Assembly (NCBI RefSeq): GCF_022201045.2
Contig: NC_068558.1
Location: forward strand, 49,641,501-49,705,500
Reading direction: 5' to 3'
From: Citrus sinensis
Lineage: Eukaryota > Streptophyta > Magnoliopsida > Sapindales > Rutaceae
Length of the DNA stretch: 64,000 nt
Each line of letters opens with the position of its first letter. The first letter of the stretch is position 1. The translations under genes and the position numbers were made by a program. Under the pieces are notes generated by a model that searched no databases, had not been told where the DNA came from, and was given only the letters and a program-made list of their open reading frames with translations. Below, one piece after another: positions 62,679 to 64,000 of this stretch.

Positions 62679-63566
62679 TCAATGCGAATCGGGCAAAGGA
62701 GGAGGATCTTGAAAGTAATTATCGACGTCCCACTCCGAAATGCATGAATCGAAATCCCCGCCTAAATCGACAGAAACGTCACCCAAATTTTCTTTCAAAA
62801 GCGGCACACACATCTTATCATCGAAAAAGATTGGAGCCGGAGTTGCAGAATCCAACAGCTCCGAATCATAAATCTGGAAACTATCCTGAGACGGACAACA
62901 GCGATCACTCTCAAGATTAAACAACTCTGTTTTTGCGAGCTCAATTTCCTCGTTGGAGTGGAACCTGAGAACGGACGTCGGGGAAGGTATTGCGGACGTT
63001 GGAGTCTGAGACTGAGACTCTTTTTCGGAATCATAGCCGCTCGTTACAAAATCAAATGTTTGATCGGTTTGGGGTGGCCTCAAGAAATTGGTTTGAGCGT
63101 GAGGGCCTTTAAGACGAATAGCAGCTTGATCATAAACAAGAGCAGCTTCTTCTGCCGTTTCAAAAGTCCCCAGCCACACCCTGGTTCGTTGAAACGGGTC
63201 TCTAATCTCGGCAGCCCATTTGCCCCACGGCCGCATTCTCACGCCTCGATATTTGTTGTCGTATGATCTACCGCCCACTCTTTTTTTCAACGGAATGCTT
63301 CTGTCTTTCATTCTCTGTTTCACACTCTCTGAACAACTGATTTCGTTTGATTTTGAACACTCTACAATTCTGATTTCGTTTATCTGCTTCTTCACTCTCG
63401 CTCCCCTCTCTTCATCTTCATCGCTTGATGACTCTGTCGCATCACCGTCCGTCACCGAAACACGTATAACTTTTGTTCCTGAACAAGATGGTTTTACAAC
63501 CGTTGTCGTCGTGCTTCGCTGCTCTCTGTATTTGGCTCCAGATGATGAAGAAACTAACTGATTCAT
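62679..63566 (-). CDS. CRF: Cytokinin response factor-type AP2/ERF transcription factor
   Basis: Nuclear DNA-binding regulator of the ERF group VI; Arabidopsis CRFs act downstream of cytokinin phosphorelay (known of the family). Single exon, 295 residues. Residues about 32-52 form the CRF domain, [20 protein letters not shown]. Basic stretches ([15 protein letters not shown]) lead into the AP2 domain at about 105-161, with [39 protein letters not shown] and [11 protein letters not shown]; Ala and Asp at the ERF-type positions (WAAEIRD) mark it as ERF rather than DREB. A proline-directed phosphosite-like SPTSVL follows, as in other CRFs, then an acidic C-terminus with [10 protein letters not shown]. 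The start is [10 protein letters not shown] at 63566; the frame is open further upstream but without CRF similarity. A minus-strand TATAAAA lies about 145 bp upstream and the leader is GA-rich. Confidence 0.94.
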   Translation of the reverse strand: MNQLVSSSSGAKYREQRSTTTTVVKPSCSGTKVIRVSVTDGDATESSSDEDEERGARVKKQINEIRIVECSKSNEISCSESVKQRMKDRSIPLKKRVGGRSYDNKYRGVRMRPWGKWAAEIRDPFQRTRVWLGTFETAEEAALVYDQAAIRLKGPHAQTNFLRPPQTDQTFDFVTSGYDSEKESQSQTPTSAIPSPTSVLRFHSNEEIELAKTELFNLESDRCCPSQDSFQIYDSELLDSATPAPIFFDDKMCVPLLKENLGDVSVDLGGDFDSCISEWDVDNYFQDPPPLPDSH

Positions 63567-63707
63567 TTTTAAGGCGAAGAGAGTTGGGAAAGAAAGAAAG
63601 AAAGAAATAAATAGATAAAGAAGAGAGCGTGGAGAGAGAGGGAGAGAGAGCAAAGAGAGTTTCAGTTGCAACTTGCAAGGAGGAGTCAAAAGACCAGGAA
63701 TCAGTGT

Positions 63708-63714
63708 TTTTATA
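63708..63714 (-). promoter_or_regulatory. TATA box of the CRF gene
   Basis: Minus-strand TATAAAA about 145 bp before the ATG, with a GAAA/GAGA-rich leader between. Confidence 0.6.
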
Positions 63715-63991
63715 GAGAATCATAGTAAATACGTAGCATGGACCCTTTTTTTAATTTTTAATTTTAAAAACAAAGTTTTTTTTTTTTTTTTTTGATTGAT
63801 TGGAAGAAGAAGTTACGAGTTTAAAATTTAATTAGTGATTTAAATTGTTTTTAAATCAAACACATAAAGGATAACAATAAATAAAATAATAAATCGTATA
63901 AAAAGACCGATAGTTACAGCCGGAGATTCCGGTGCCCACCGGAGATCCCAAACGACTCGCCGCATCAGAGATTATCGCTCTTGATTCTTGA

Positions 63992-63997
63992 CACGTG
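63992..63997. promoter_or_regulatory. G-box (CACGTG) at window end
   Basis: Reads ACACGTGGC, an ABRE/G-box core about 425 bp upstream of the CRF start codon. It could act on the CRF gene or on a gene outside the window. Confidence 0.35.
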
Positions 63998-64000
63998 GCT

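Noticed and set aside
1-64000. CRISPR arrays, tRNA or rRNA genes, organellar insertions, viral genes
   Set aside because: I scanned for regular spaced repeats, tRNA A/B-box pairs outside SINEs, rRNA and chloroplast or mitochondrial gene motifs, and viral polymerase motifs; none was convincing by eye.

Overview
The window looks like nuclear DNA of a eudicot plant. It is AT-rich, its genes are intron-rich, and the gene families are plant ones (GH3, CRF-type AP2/ERF, DUF1221 kinase, AG-peptide). Genes are separated by long stretches holding MITEs, SINEs and decayed LINE sequence. The species cannot be named from sequence alone; a woody dicot is only a guess.

Layout. 1-2893 (-): JAR1-type GH3 acyl-amido synthetase, cut off at base 1 and containing a GC-AG intron. 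2.9-18 kb: gene-poor, with a LINE remnant, a tRNA-derived SINE and several foldback elements. 18272-22191 (+): ADNT1-type mitochondrial adenine nucleotide carrier in eight exons. 25391-27224 (+): internally deleted SPA-like (COP1/SPA light-signalling family) pseudogene with a MITE inserted into its WD40 coding frame. 28783-31058 (-): DUF1221 protein with a degenerate kinase domain. 33.2-35.1 kb: nested SINE/MITE and a 113-bp MITE. 35796-36038 (+): small plant-specific protein, with a broken paralogue at 40488-40682. Between these two lie a GC-rich tandem-repeat block and a 1.95-kb non-autonomous Mutator-like element. 41154-46131 (+): gamma-tubulin in 11 exons. 48927-49254 (+): arabinogalactan peptide. 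50156-54679 (-): MTM1/SLC25A39-40-type mitochondrial carrier in ten exons. 55.1-56.1 kb: second copies of two MITE families seen earlier. 57429-57720 (-): exons of an unrecognised gene. 62679-63566 (-): cytokinin response factor (CRF).

The genes are independently transcribed housekeeping, hormone-signalling and cytoskeletal loci. I see no operon, cluster or pathway linking them. Two mitochondrial carriers are present, but they belong to different subfamilies. Exon boundaries were read by eye from splice signals and from reading-frame continuity against remembered family sequences. For ADNT1, gamma-tubulin, the AG-peptide, the MTM1 carrier and the kinase every junction keeps frame and gives a protein of normal family length.

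I found no previously undescribed multi-gene system. The most instructive structures are the transposon histories: the MITE whose removal restores the SPA WD40 reading frame across the site, the MITE nested in a SINE, and the MULE with 9-bp target duplications. The non-canonical intron and the pseudokinase also deserve a look.
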